Below, in pieces: positions 8,094-17,001 of a stretch of DNA of 64,000 nt. This DNA comes from Sinosporangium album. Lineage in GTDB: Bacteria; Actinomycetota; Actinomycetes; Streptosporangiales; Streptosporangiaceae. The position numbers were made by a program, and so were the translations under genes. Each line of letters starts with the position of its first letter. Position 1 is the stretch's first letter. Below the pieces are notes generated by a model. The model was not told the origin of the DNA and did not search any database. It saw nothing but the letters and a program-made list of their open reading frames with translations. Location of the stretch: assembly GCF_900100605.1 (NCBI RefSeq), contig NZ_FNCN01000002.1:260091-324090 (forward strand). Reading direction: 5' to 3'.

Positions 8094-9593
8094 ATGCTCC
8101 GCAGACGCGCCATGGTTGCGGGAATCACCACCGCGATCGCCGCCCTCGCCCTGGCGGCCACCCCCGCCGCCGCCGCACCGGCCGACCCGGCCGCCCAGGC
8201 GGACTCCCTCGCCCAGGCGGCCGCGGCCAAGCCCCCACCCGGCGTGATCAGCGCCATGCAGCGCGACCTCGGCCTCAACGCCGAGCAGGCCGCCACGCGA
8301 CTGCTCAACGAAGGACGCGCAAGCCGTACCGAGCCCACGCTCCGCAAGAAGATCAAAGGCGACTTCGCCGGATCATGGCTGACCGGCAAGACCGGCACCC
8401 TCGTCGTGGCCACCGTCGACCCCGCCGACACCGCCACCATCACCAAGGCCGGTGCGCAGGCCAAGGTCGTCCAGCGGAGCCTCCGCGACCTCACCAAGGT
8501 CAAGGAAGGTCTCGACGCCGCGGCCGAACACGCCAGCGTCGAGGCGCCCGTGTGGTACGTCGACGTCCAGAGCAACAGCGTCGTCGTCCTCGCCCAAGAC
8601 ACCGCCGCGGGCGACGCGTTCGTCGCGGCGAGCGGCGTCGACACGTCAGCCGTACGCGTCGTGAAGTCCGACGAGCAGCCGAAGGCGTACAACGACGTCC
8701 GAGGCGGGGACGCCTACTACATCGGCCCCTACCGCTGCTCCGTCGGCTTCTCCGTCACCCGCGGCAGCACGCCCGGCTTCGTGACCGCCGGCCACTGCGG
8801 CGACGTCGGCAACACCACCCAAGGCTTCAACCGGGTCGCCCAGGGCACCTTCGAAGGGTCGTCCTTCCCCGGCAACGACTACGCCTGGGTCTCCGTCAAC
8901 TCGCAGTGGACCCCGCGCGGCGTCGTGAACGGCTACAGCGCCGGAGAGATCGCCGTCGCCGGATCGCAGGAGCAGATCGAAGGCGCCTCCGTCTGCCGGT
9001 CCGGATCGACCACCCAGTGGCGCTGCGGCACCATCCAGCAGCGCAACACCAGCGTGACCTACCCCGAAGGCACCATCACCGGCGTCACCCGCACCAGCGC
9101 CTGCGCCGAAGGCGGCGACTCCGGCGGCTCCTACATCTCTGGCAACCAGGCTCAGGGCGTCACCTCCGGCGGATCCGGCAACTGCTCCGTCGGCGGCACC
9201 ACCTACTTCCAGCCGGTCAACGAGATCCTCAGCGTGTACGGCCTCACCCTGGTGACCAACACCGGCAACCCGCCGCCCCAGGGCTGCGCGAACTACCAGA
9301 ACCAGTACAACGGCTCCCTGACGGCCAACCAGAACGTCTACCAGCCGACCGGCGGCTCCTATACCACCACCGTCTCCGGCACCCACGCCGCCTGCCTCGA
9401 CGGTCCCGCCGGCGTCGACTTCGACCTCTACCTCCAGAGGCTCAACGGCAACACTTGGACCACCGTCGCCACCAGCAACAGCCCCAACCCTGACGAGACC
9501 ATCAGCTACAACGGCGCACCCGGCACATACCGCTACCGCGTCCACGCCTACAGCGGCTCCGGCACCTACACCCTGGGCATCAACCGGCCGTAA
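8094..9593 (+). CDS. Secreted S1 serine protease (alpha-lytic/streptogrisin type) with PPC domain
   Basis: 499 aa prepro-enzyme. A signal peptide (LRRRAMVAGITTAIAALAL...AAA) covers about residues 1-29, a pro-domain of the alpha-lytic protease type runs to about 198, and the protease follows. The catalytic triad is visible: His234 in TAGHCG, Asp262 in NDYAWV, Ser343 in GGDSGGS. A PPPQG linker leads to a C-terminal prepeptidase (PPC) beta-sandwich at about 415-499. The pro-domain is a folding chaperone cut off after secretion. A strong hairpin follows the stop, so the gene is monocistronic. Confidence 0.93.
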   Translation: MLRRRAMVAGITTAIAALALAATPAAAAPADPAAQADSLAQAAAAKPPPGVISAMQRDLGLNAEQAATRLLNEGRASRTEPTLRKKIKGDFAGSWLTGKTGTLVVATVDPADTATITKAGAQAKVVQRSLRDLTKVKEGLDAAAEHASVEAPVWYVDVQSNSVVVLAQDTAAGDAFVAASGVDTSAVRVVKSDEQPKAYNDVRGGDAYYIGPYRCSVGFSVTRGSTPGFVTAGHCGDVGNTTQGFNRVAQGTFEGSSFPGNDYAWVSVNSQWTPRGVVNGYSAGEIAVAGSQEQIEGASVCRSGSTTQWRCGTIQQRNTSVTYPEGTITGVTRTSACAEGGDSGGSYISGNQAQGVTSGGSGNCSVGGTTYFQPVNEILSVYGLTLVTNTGNPPPQGCANYQNQYNGSLTANQNVYQPTGGSYTTTVSGTHAACLDGPAGVDFDLYLQRLNGNTWTTVATSNSPNPDETISYNGAPGTYRYRVHAYSGSGTYTLGINRP

Positions 9594-9616
9594 GCCCCCC
9601 ACGGCCAGCCCATCCC

Positions 9617-9649
9617 GGCGCCGCCGCCCTTCATCGGGGCGGCGGCGCC
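9617..9649 (+). terminator. Hairpin terminator of the protease gene
   Basis: Perfect 13-bp arms (ggcgccgccgccc at 9617-9629 and its complement at 9637-9649) with a 7-nt loop, starting 24 nt after the stop codon. Confidence 0.75.
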
Positions 9650-9788
9650 CATCCACGCCCGGCACCCGCCGGGCTGTCGGCTGCCACGTTCAAGTGATCT
9701 ATCCTGTCGTCTACGCGCGGGACACGCCTCACGGCGACTATGCTCCCGTCATGCACGGTGACACAGCCGTGGCCCAGGCACACCCCCA

Positions 9789-9862
9789 GGGGCGGTAGCT
9801 CAGCCGGTCAGAGCAGCGGACTCATAATCCGTCGGTCGTGGGTTCAAGTCCCACCCGCCCTA
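9789..9862 (+). tRNA. tRNA with CAU anticodon (elongator Met likely)
   Basis: The full cloverleaf is readable. The acceptor stem GGGGCGG pairs with CCGCCCT with one G-U pair. The D arm is GCTCAGCCGGTCAGAGC, the anticodon stem GCGGA/TCCGT closes loop CTCATAA (anticodon CAT), and the T arm is GTGGG-TTCAAGT-CCCAC. No CCA is encoded. CAU could also be tRNA-Ile2; it is not an initiator, lacking the three G-C pairs GGG/CCC in the anticodon stem. It marks the left edge of a segment with gene remnants and an unusual operon. Confidence 0.93.
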
Positions 9863-10043
9863 CCCTGTTAGACCAGGCGATCCCTTGATCGTCGAGCAGG
9901 TCGTCCATGGCCGAGTCGTCCGATTTCAAGGTCATGGCAGACCATTGGCAGACCATTCGGTTCACTCATGCATCGCGGGACGCCCGTGGGATCAACGCGA
10001 CGGCCGCCTTCGCCGCGTGAGGTGGGGCCGCACCTCAACTCGA

Positions 10044-10193
10044 TGCCACGTCGCCATCGAGCCCCAGGCGGCGCAGCGCTTCGAGCGATACACGATCAAC
10101 GCCGACCATCGGATCATCGATGGCGCCCTGGCCGCGCAGTTCCTCGCCACCCTCGCCGGGCTGCTCGAACATCCACTGCGGATCCTGGCGTGA
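10044..10193 (+). pseudogene. Remnant of a 2-oxoacid dehydrogenase E2 (dihydrolipoamide acyltransferase) gene
   Basis: The last ~50 codons of an open frame starting at 9885 match the C-terminus of E2 enzymes: YTINADHRIIDGALAAQFL then LLEHPLRIL and a stop. It includes the catalytic DHRxxDG motif. The upstream part of the frame has no E2 character, and no lipoyl domain is present. The gene is therefore a 3' scrap, left just downstream of the tRNA, presumably by a deletion or insertion event. Confidence 0.7.
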
Positions 10194-10244
10194 CCCGGAT
10201 CGTATCGCCGCCTCAGGAAGACGACGCCGAGGTGTCGGCGTCTC

Positions 10245-10470
10245 CCCTCGGTGTCGAGTTTCCTGGTGTTCTTCACCGACGACCTGAATGCGACGCAGTC
10301 GGTGCTGTTCTGGCTGCTGGGCAGCCTGCCGGGCTCGTCCTGGCCGCAGGTCGCGCCGTCGGTGGGCGTCGTCGTCGCGTCGGCCGCGGCTCTGATGGCC
10401 GTCACTCCTGGCTGGACGCGCTCTCTGTCGGGGAGGGTCACCGCCAGGACATCGATTGCGGACGTCTCTA
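10245..10470 (+). pseudogene. Remnant of an iron-siderophore (FecCD) permease gene
   Basis: The frame from 10251 reads FTDDLNATQSVLFWLLGSL, then a membrane helix PSVGVVVASAAALMAV, closely resembling the middle of FecCD-type permeases (…QSVLFWLLGSL…). A neighbouring frame then supplies SWLDALSVGEGHRQDI, the continuation expected in that family (LDALSLGE...). So the fragment is internal, lacks both ends and contains a frameshift around 10410-10420. It is non-functional and was probably once full length. Confidence 0.65.
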
Positions 10471-10755
10471 ATCCACGTCCACGCCGTTTCACATCGGCGT
10501 ACCTTATCGATCTGGCGCGTTGGAAAACGACGGCCCTATCGGGGGCGTTGAGGACGGTCGGCGCGCCGGAGGGGGATGGGTTGCCCCGGGCGGGTTTGTA
10601 AGGCACTTCTGATGCGTGTGTGGTCGTTCATTGCTAATTGTCCATCGTCGTTCCAGGTAATAGGCTGGAAGGTAGATAACAATTGGGTGTTTCCCTGAAG
10701 TCAAGGCTTTCGGGGCTTATTGTCTGCGGCAGCGAGCGAAAGGCTGGGTGGACAA
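10471..10755. other. Intergenic, promoter region of the giant NTPase operon
   Basis: No gene seen. The stretch is markedly more AT-rich than its surroundings from about 10600. It contains TAGATA at 10673-10678 and GTAATAG at about 10658, either of which could belong to a promoter for the downstream operon, though no convincing -35 accompanies them. Confidence 0.35.
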
Positions 10756-13700
10756 ATGGCGCATCGTCGCGTGGAAAAGGGTGAATCTGGGCGTTCTGGG
10801 CCGCTGGGGCGTGTCCGCAGTCTCGGCTCGTTCCAGAAGGCGGCCCTGATCGTATCGGATGCGATATCCAGAATGACCGATGCCGACCTCATTACGGTCC
10901 GTACATATCCCTCTGAGCTGCGCAAGGTGATCTGGAGTCATATCGGGCTTTCCAACCCGCGCTCCGTGAGCGGCTCAGCGGCGACCGCACTGGCACGGGT
11001 GCTCAAAGGGAACGACAGCAAGCGCAGGGCCTCGCTCATCTGCGCGCTGAGCTCGTACTTCAAGCCCGCCTTCGAAAACCACGATGGGCTGTCCACGGAA
11101 GAGTGCATCAAGCTGTTCCACCGCGACAAGGCCCCCGGCATGCTGCCTCGAACGCATCTCCTGGCGCAGTTGCTGGTGGCCACCGCTCATGTCGACGAGG
11201 CTTTCATCGACCTCATACTGGCCGACATCTACCAGCATGACCTGGCTCTTTCTCCGCTGGCGCTCGCCCTGCTCGTCGGGTCCGCGGAACGCATGGGCCC
11301 GGAGGCCGGAGCGGCTGTGCGGGAGGGCTGGAGGGAACTGCGCGACCTGTATCCGGGCCTTCCCGAGCTGCCGGTCACGCTGCAGGAGTTGCGCGATGCC
11401 GTATTGTCGCCCCCTTCCGCACCGGACGACGACATCGTGAATGACGAACCCGCGGTGAACGCCGGCGGAGCCGATACCGGCACCGGCCGTCTTTCCATCG
11501 AGAAACTGCGCGAGGACCTCGACCGGTTACGTGCGACGCTGCCGGCGGCGGCGGAGGCGGCCGGACGCATCCGGCAGGCGCTGAAAGACGGTGAGCGACC
11601 ACTCGACCAGGATGTCGAAACCGTGTTGTGTGGAATCCGGGATTTCGACGATCTGCGGGGCCGGCTGGAATCTCGGCAGTCGATTTCCGACGTGGCAGTG
11701 GACACCGTGGTTGTGGATGCGGTGGCTGTGGATGCCGTGGCTGTGGATACGGTGACGGTGACGGCCGTGACGGTGGATGCCTTCCAGCGGGCTATCGACC
11801 GGCTTGACTTCGCCGACTCCCGGCGCCGGAAGATCCGGTCGTTGGCGCGCATCAGCGGACCTGCCTTCATTGAAGCGCTTCTCCAGGAAGTCCGTGAAGC
11901 CGCGCTCACCGAGTCACCCTCCTTGGAACCGTTGGCGGATCTCATCGAATTGGCCGACGATCCCGATGGTTTCCTGCAGATTTACGAGGCCGAGCAGCGC
12001 TTCCGCGAACTGGCACCGCAGAGGTGGCTGCCGTTGGCGACCGCCGCGCATCGGCGGCTGATCGTGATCGATGGCGAAGATGTGCCGGTGCCGGTGCGCG
12101 AGCCGAGTACGGCTGAACCCACGATGGCCGCGGTAACCGTTCCTGCCCCAGCCGACGACCCCGTCGAGCCCTCCTCGTCGGTGAACAGGCCACCAGAGCC
12201 GGCGCCTTCCCCGAAGCTGGACGACGGGCTGGCAGACCTTGACTCTTTCATCGAGCGGAGACTGCACCCGCAGCCCACGCAGGGGCAGAACACAGCACCG
12301 GCCGTTGAAGAGCCGCCGACGGCGAAGCACGCTCGCCCGGAAGAGCCCACCCCTGTGGTAAGGGGCCTTCCGGAAGACGAAGAAGACGACCCGGTCCCGG
12401 TCTCCCCGCCGGCTCCCGAATCTTCCCCCGACACCGCTGGCGACACTGCCACCGACACCGGCGGCGACACCGGCGGCGACACTGTGGGAGCTCTTGAAGC
12501 CGAGGCTTTCGCCCTTCGGAGCAGCCGCTTCGGGCTCGCGGCCTGGGTGCGCGACGCCGCCGGCGGTTCGGCCGCCGAAGTGAACGCCCGGAGATGCGCG
12601 GCCATCGCCGCTGAGATGAGCGAATTCGCCGGTCGGCTGTCGGCGGCGTTCGCGGAATCGGCCACCGGCCTGTCGATGAGGGCACTGGGCGACGACACGG
12701 CCGGGCAGCTACTGGCCTGGGCGGCCGCGCTGCGTGCGTGCTTGGTCCACCCGACGTCTGAGGCGGCCCAATTGCTCGATGAGCTGTCGCCGTTCTTCTC
12801 TTCGTATCCCGGATTGGCGGCGTACGGGGACGGCTTCGGCAAACTGGCCAAGGCGGGGGCCTATCTGATGCCTGGGTTGTCCGGCCGGATGTACGACACG
12901 TCGAAGGCGGAGAACAGGCGCCGCGAGGCGTCGGAGGCCGCCTCCAGGGTCCTCAGCGAAGGCCCCGCACAGACGATCAAATACGCGCCGGCGACCGATG
13001 TGTGGAAGAACCTGCTGCAGAACGACTCCTCCGGTCCGGGCCGGCTGTTGGCCGTTGCCGCCGCCGACGACGGCTCCCGCGTCCACGACGTACGGCAGGA
13101 GCTGGACAGACTTCGGGCGGGGAGCGTGATCGACCGCCTGGTCGACGAGGAGGCCAAGGCACGTGCGTCCAGGCGGGGAGGCAGCCGGATCCACTCCGGG
13201 GCCAGGGCGAGGTTGATCGCGAAGATCGACAAGACGCTGGATGTCGTCGCCGCGTGGGTGTCGGCCGTTCGCGAGCTGGAATCGTCCCGTGTCGATGACT
13301 CAGGCGTCGCGTGGGTGGTCAGACATCTGACCGACCTGCGTGCGACCGTCAACCAGAATCGGCGCCGGAGCGATGACGAGCTCGCGAGGCTGGCCGGCTC
13401 CACCGATCCGCTCGTCGCGGCAGCCGCCGCGTCCGCGGCGGCTTTGATCGGCGACACGCTGCGTCTCCTGGAGGGCGGACGGCCGCAGCGGGCGGAGTCG
13501 CCTAGCGCACATGTGCTCAACGGCGACCTTCTGCTGTCTTCGGTGGTCCGGCTCACGGTCGACACTCTCATCCCCGCAGTGAAGCCCTCGCTGGACGACC
13601 TGGCTCCGCTGTGCAGGCCGGACGGCAGGAACTGGCGGGACGCCTTCGAAGCGAGGGCCGTACTGGGGGACCATGAAGGCACTCGGGCTCTGCTCTCCGT

Positions 13701-16700
13701 GCTGACGTATGAGGATTCCGCGCTGGCCTCGGACCTGCGGCTCCGCCGCGACAAACTGGTGGACGCGGCCAGGCACGAGCGCAGCGACCGCGTCGAAGAC
13801 CTCCATGACCGCATCGCCGAATGGCGCAGGGACGGCGTGCTGCCGGAGGTCATGGCCACCCGCTTCGTCACCCGGCTCCAGGCGCTCGACAGCGACGACC
13901 GGGATGATTTCGATGTCATCGCGGATGGTCTGGCGGGATTGGAGAGGGAGGCTCTGAAGGTTCGCGACGGTGAAATGACGTCGGAGCTTGGTCTGCTGAC
14001 CACGTTGAGCGCCGAGAATGCGAACGTCGCCGCCGTCCAGGAGCGGATCAAGGTCTATATCGAGGCCGGCGATCTGACCACAGCACGTGAATTCATGGCC
14101 CAGGCGAAGGCGGGCAAGGAACTCCCGGAACTCTCCGACACCGTCGATCACCTGGAACGGTTCTTTCCCGCCTTCCCCCAGGCTTTCGAAGACATGTCGG
14201 CCGTGTGGAAGGGAGGTCAGCGCGGACGCGAAGGCGACGAGTGGCTGCAGAAGCTGAAGGACGCCCTCCACACCGGAAACGAGGTGTCGGATCCCGCACT
14301 CAGAGAGCTACTGCTCGGGGCGGGGCTGTCGGTTTCCGAGATCCCGCGCGGCCGTCGGGGGGTGGCCTCGCATGGTCTGCGCAACTGGAAGAGCATGGCG
14401 CAGGGGCCGAAGGCCGCGGGGAATCTCAAGAGTGCTCTCACCGCGGTCCTGCAAATGATCGGACTGGAGGGGGTCCAGGAGCCCGCCAACCCCGAACAGA
14501 TGCGCCAGTGGATCGCGCTGAACCAGGTGCAGAGAATCGGCGACTCCATCCTGCCCGCCTTCGGTTCCCGCATGAGCCCGGCGGGTGACCGGCTCCGGTT
14601 GCTGCTGGTGTGGAAGCCGCCCGGTCCGCAGCAGGTCATGGAGTGGCTGAAAGACCAGCCGGAGGACCAGACCGTCATCGTCTTCTACTTCGGAGTGCTG
14701 TCCGCCGAGCAGCGCCGCCAGCTGGCCGCGCTCGCCCGCAGACGGCCGACACCGGTCGCGGCGGTGCTCGACGACGCCGCGATCACGTACTTGGCCTGCG
14801 TGCCGGACGCCAACTGGGTGACGACGCAGAGGCTGCTGGCGCCGTTCACCGCGGCGAACCCGTATACGCCGATCGGCGAGGTCCCCGAGGAGATGTTCTA
14901 CGGGCGGCAGGACCAGTTGCGCGAGGTCACCAGCCCCACCGGGTCGTCGTTCGTGTACGGCGGGCGGCAGCTCGGCAAGTCCGCATTGCTGCGCAAGGCC
15001 GAGCGGAAGGTCCGGGAGACGGATTCCCACCGCACGGTGATCTCGGAGATCATTCAGAACATCGGCAAAGTCGCCAAGGTCACAGCGTTGTGGCCGATGC
15101 TGGCGGGGAGGCTTGTCGAGGCGGGTGTGCTGCCTACGAGCGTGGTCTCCCTATCGGATCCGGCGGACATCTGCCGCGAGGTCCGGGACTGGATCGACGG
15201 AGACCCGGCTCGCCAGCTCCTGATCCTGCTCGACGAGGCCGACGAATTCCTCAACCGTGACGCACGGGACGAGGCATTCGCCAACGTCATCACCATGCGC
15301 AACCTCATGAATGAGACGAACAATCGCGTCAAGGTCGTCTTCGCCGGCCTGCACCAGACCGTACGGTTCGAAAGCCTGTCCAACCAGCCGCTGGCCCACC
15401 TGGGCACGCCGATCGCCGTAGGCCCGCTCGACCCTCAGGACGCCTACGACCTGCTCACCGAGCCCTTGGCCGCGCTGGGGTTCCGGTTCCCCGCCCGTGT
15501 GGCCTCCCGGGTCATCGCGGAGGCGAACAACGCGCCGGCCCTCATCCAGTTGTTCGCCGCGGCGCTGCTCACGCGCCTGCGCAGGATCTCCACGCCGCAT
15601 GCGAAGCTTCCCTATGAGATCACGCGCCAAGACGTGGACGCCGTGTGGCGCGACAACAAGCTGGCCCGCGGGTTCCGCGACCGGTTCGAGTGGACCCTGA
15701 ACCTGGACAAGCGTTACAAGGTCATCGCCTACACGGTGGCCTTCCACGCACTCGACATGGGAACCGATGTCACCCTGACGGCCAAAGAGTTGCGCAGCGA
15801 ATGCCAGGAGTGGTGGCCCCGGGGGTTCGGCGACTCCACAAGCGACGGTTTCCGCAGCCTGCTCGACGAGTGTGTGAACCTCGGAGTGCTGGCGGCCGAC
15901 GGTGAGCGCTACCGCCTGCGCACGCCCCACATCCTCAACCTTCTAGGTGGGGCCGAGGAGGTTCAGACCATGCTGGACCAGGCGGACTCCTTCGAACTAC
16001 CCGACTCTTTCGACGCCCAGTCCTATCGTTACGCCTACAAGACCCACGGTGAACGCTCCCCGCTCACCGGCAGCCAGGTCACGCGGCTTCTCAGCCCGCG
16101 CAACGCGCTGCATCTGGTCGCCGGCTCGTATGCTCTGCAGATCGATCGGGTCGCCACCGCTCTGGAAGACGCGGCCGAGCAGCACAAGCAGGCGCAGACA
16201 CTCCGGGTCGGCGCGGGCGGCCTCACCATGGAAGGCGCGGTGCAACGGGCGGTTCAGAGCTCCAAGCACGATGTCCTGATCATCGACCTGGCCGGGCAGC
16301 CGTACAAGAAGGCCACCATGATGGCCAGGGCCGCCGCGAAGGCCATCTCCATGCAGACCAAGGGCACGCTATCGGTCACGCTGATCGCCTCTCCCCAGCA
16401 TGCGTCCGAGTGGCTCGCCACCGGTCGGCGCGTGGATGCCGGAGAGGTCGGAGATTGGACCAGCACGGCGGAACTGATCGAGCTGCAGCCGTTCAACAAG
16501 GCGGCCGTCCGGCAGTGGATGCACGAGGAGGAGCTCGGGTTCCAGGACGAACCAAGCCAGGAGGCCCTGCTGCGCATCACCGGTGGGTGGCCGCTGCTGA
16601 TCAGCAAGGTGATCCACGCGCTCAGAGGCGGCAACGCCGACCGGGATCACGCGCTTGAGGCGTGCCAGGCGCACGTGGACCAAGCGCCGGAGGAATTCGT

Positions 16701-17001
16701 CCGCTCGACCGGGGTGCTCACTGACACGGTGATCCGTACGGCGTGGCGCACGCTGGTCGAGACCGACGAATCCGACACGCCGGAGGGGCTTGCCGAGTGG
16801 TTGAACCTGGCCGCCGCGGGTGATGAAACGCACCCGCTGTCGCAGAGCGGACTCCACGAGGAGGGCTACACCTCGACCTCCGACCTGGTGGAAGTGCTGC
16901 GGATCCTCGGGGCGCTGCGCGTGCGGAGCGACGGAAGACTCCAGCCGGAGCCCGTGCTCATGAAGGCCACCCAGATGATGGGCCCGCTCGCCGATGACTG
17001 A
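10756..17001 (+). CDS. Giant STAND-like NTPase, 2081 aa, family not recognised
   Basis: Multi-domain cytosolic protein. Residues 1-190 are helical. The next ~430 include a Val-Asp repeat at 313-342, a Pro/acidic linker and a DTxGDT repeat at 559-577. A long helical region follows to ~1250. An NTPase module then opens with NPYTPIGEVPEEMFYGR, with Walker A GGRQLGKSAL at 1402-1411 and Walker B LLILLDEADEF at 1488-1498, followed by a winged helix near 1671-1733. A second, Walker-A-less NTPase-like module ends with ITGGWPLLISKVI at ~1941 and another winged helix. The ATG at 10756 is preferred (GGTGG upstream); an in-frame TTG lies at 10720. Its stop overlaps the next gene by 8 bp. Architecture suggests a STAND sensor or regulator of the nuclease encoded downstream; this is inference. 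Confidence 0.7.
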   Translation: MAHRRVEKGESGRSGPLGRVRSLGSFQKAALIVSDAISRMTDADLITVRTYPSELRKVIWSHIGLSNPRSVSGSAATALARVLKGNDSKRRASLICALSSYFKPAFENHDGLSTEECIKLFHRDKAPGMLPRTHLLAQLLVATAHVDEAFIDLILADIYQHDLALSPLALALLVGSAERMGPEAGAAVREGWRELRDLYPGLPELPVTLQELRDAVLSPPSAPDDDIVNDEPAVNAGGADTGTGRLSIEKLREDLDRLRATLPAAAEAAGRIRQALKDGERPLDQDVETVLCGIRDFDDLRGRLESRQSISDVAVDTVVVDAVAVDAVAVDTVTVTAVTVDAFQRAIDRLDFADSRRRKIRSLARISGPAFIEALLQEVREAALTESPSLEPLADLIELADDPDGFLQIYEAEQRFRELAPQRWLPLATAAHRRLIVIDGEDVPVPVREPSTAEPTMAAVTVPAPADDPVEPSSSVNRPPEPAPSPKLDDGLADLDSFIERRLHPQPTQGQNTAPAVEEPPTAKHARPEEPTPVVRGLPEDEEDDPVPVSPPAPESSPDTAGDTATDTGGDTGGDTVGALEAEAFALRSSRFGLAAWVRDAAGGSAAEVNARRCAAIAAEMSEFAGRLSAAFAESATGLSMRALGDDTAGQLLAWAAALRACLVHPTSEAAQLLDELSPFFSSYPGLAAYGDGFGKLAKAGAYLMPGLSGRMYDTSKAENRRREASEAASRVLSEGPAQTIKYAPATDVWKNLLQNDSSGPGRLLAVAAADDGSRVHDVRQELDRLRAGSVIDRLVDEEAKARASRRGGSRIHSGARARLIAKIDKTLDVVAAWVSAVRELESSRVDDSGVAWVVRHLTDLRATVNQNRRRSDDELARLAGSTDPLVAAAAASAAALIGDTLRLLEGGRPQRAESPSAHVLNGDLLLSSVVRLTVDTLIPAVKPSLDDLAPLCRPDGRNWRDAFEARAVLGDHEGTRALLSVLTYEDSALASDLRLRRDKLVDAARHERSDRVEDLHDRIAEWRRDGVLPEVMATRFVTRLQALDSDDRDDFDVIADGLAGLEREALKVRDGEMTSELGLLTTLSAENANVAAVQERIKVYIEAGDLTTAREFMAQAKAGKELPELSDTVDHLERFFPAFPQAFEDMSAVWKGGQRGREGDEWLQKLKDALHTGNEVSDPALRELLLGAGLSVSEIPRGRRGVASHGLRNWKSMAQGPKAAGNLKSALTAVLQMIGLEGVQEPANPEQMRQWIALNQVQRIGDSILPAFGSRMSPAGDRLRLLLVWKPPGPQQVMEWLKDQPEDQTVIVFYFGVLSAEQRRQLAALARRRPTPVAAVLDDAAITYLACVPDANWVTTQRLLAPFTAANPYTPIGEVPEEMFYGRQDQLREVTSPTGSSFVYGGRQLGKSALLRKAERKVRETDSHRTVISEIIQNIGKVAKVTALWPMLAGRLVEAGVLPTSVVSLSDPADICREVRDWIDGDPARQLLILLDEADEFLNRDARDEAFANVITMRNLMNETNNRVKVVFAGLHQTVRFESLSNQPLAHLGTPIAVGPLDPQDAYDLLTEPLAALGFRFPARVASRVIAEANNAPALIQLFAAALLTRLRRISTPHAKLPYEITRQDVDAVWRDNKLARGFRDRFEWTLNLDKRYKVIAYTVAFHALDMGTDVTLTAKELRSECQEWWPRGFGDSTSDGFRSLLDECVNLGVLAADGERYRLRTPHILNLLGGAEEVQTMLDQADSFELPDSFDAQSYRYAYKTHGERSPLTGSQVTRLLSPRNALHLVAGSYALQIDRVATALEDAAEQHKQAQTLRVGAGGLTMEGAVQRAVQSSKHDVLIIDLAGQPYKKATMMARAAAKAISMQTKGTLSVTLIASPQHASEWLATGRRVDAGEVGDWTSTAELIELQPFNKAAVRQWMHEEELGFQDEPSQEALLRITGGWPLLISKVIHALRGGNADRDHALEACQAHVDQAPEEFVRSTGVLTDTVIRTAWRTLVETDESDTPEGLAEWLNLAAAGDETHPLSQSGLHEEGYTSTSDLVEVLRILGALRVRSDGRLQPEPVLMKATQMMGPLADD
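11692..11781 (+). repeat. Val-Asp coding microrepeat inside the giant NTPase gene
   Basis: A run of gtg/gat-type codons built from a 12-bp unit (gtggatgcsgtg-like) encodes VDAVAVDAVAVDTVTV and further V-x-V-D units. The alternating valines would form a beta strand or amyloid-like patch in an otherwise helical region. Near-identical units make it prone to length change. Confidence 0.7.

Noticed and set aside
9885-10193. Intact 102-codon gene after the tRNA
   Set aside because: Only the last ~50 codons make sense (E2 C-terminus); the first half is unrelated, so it is treated as a remnant.
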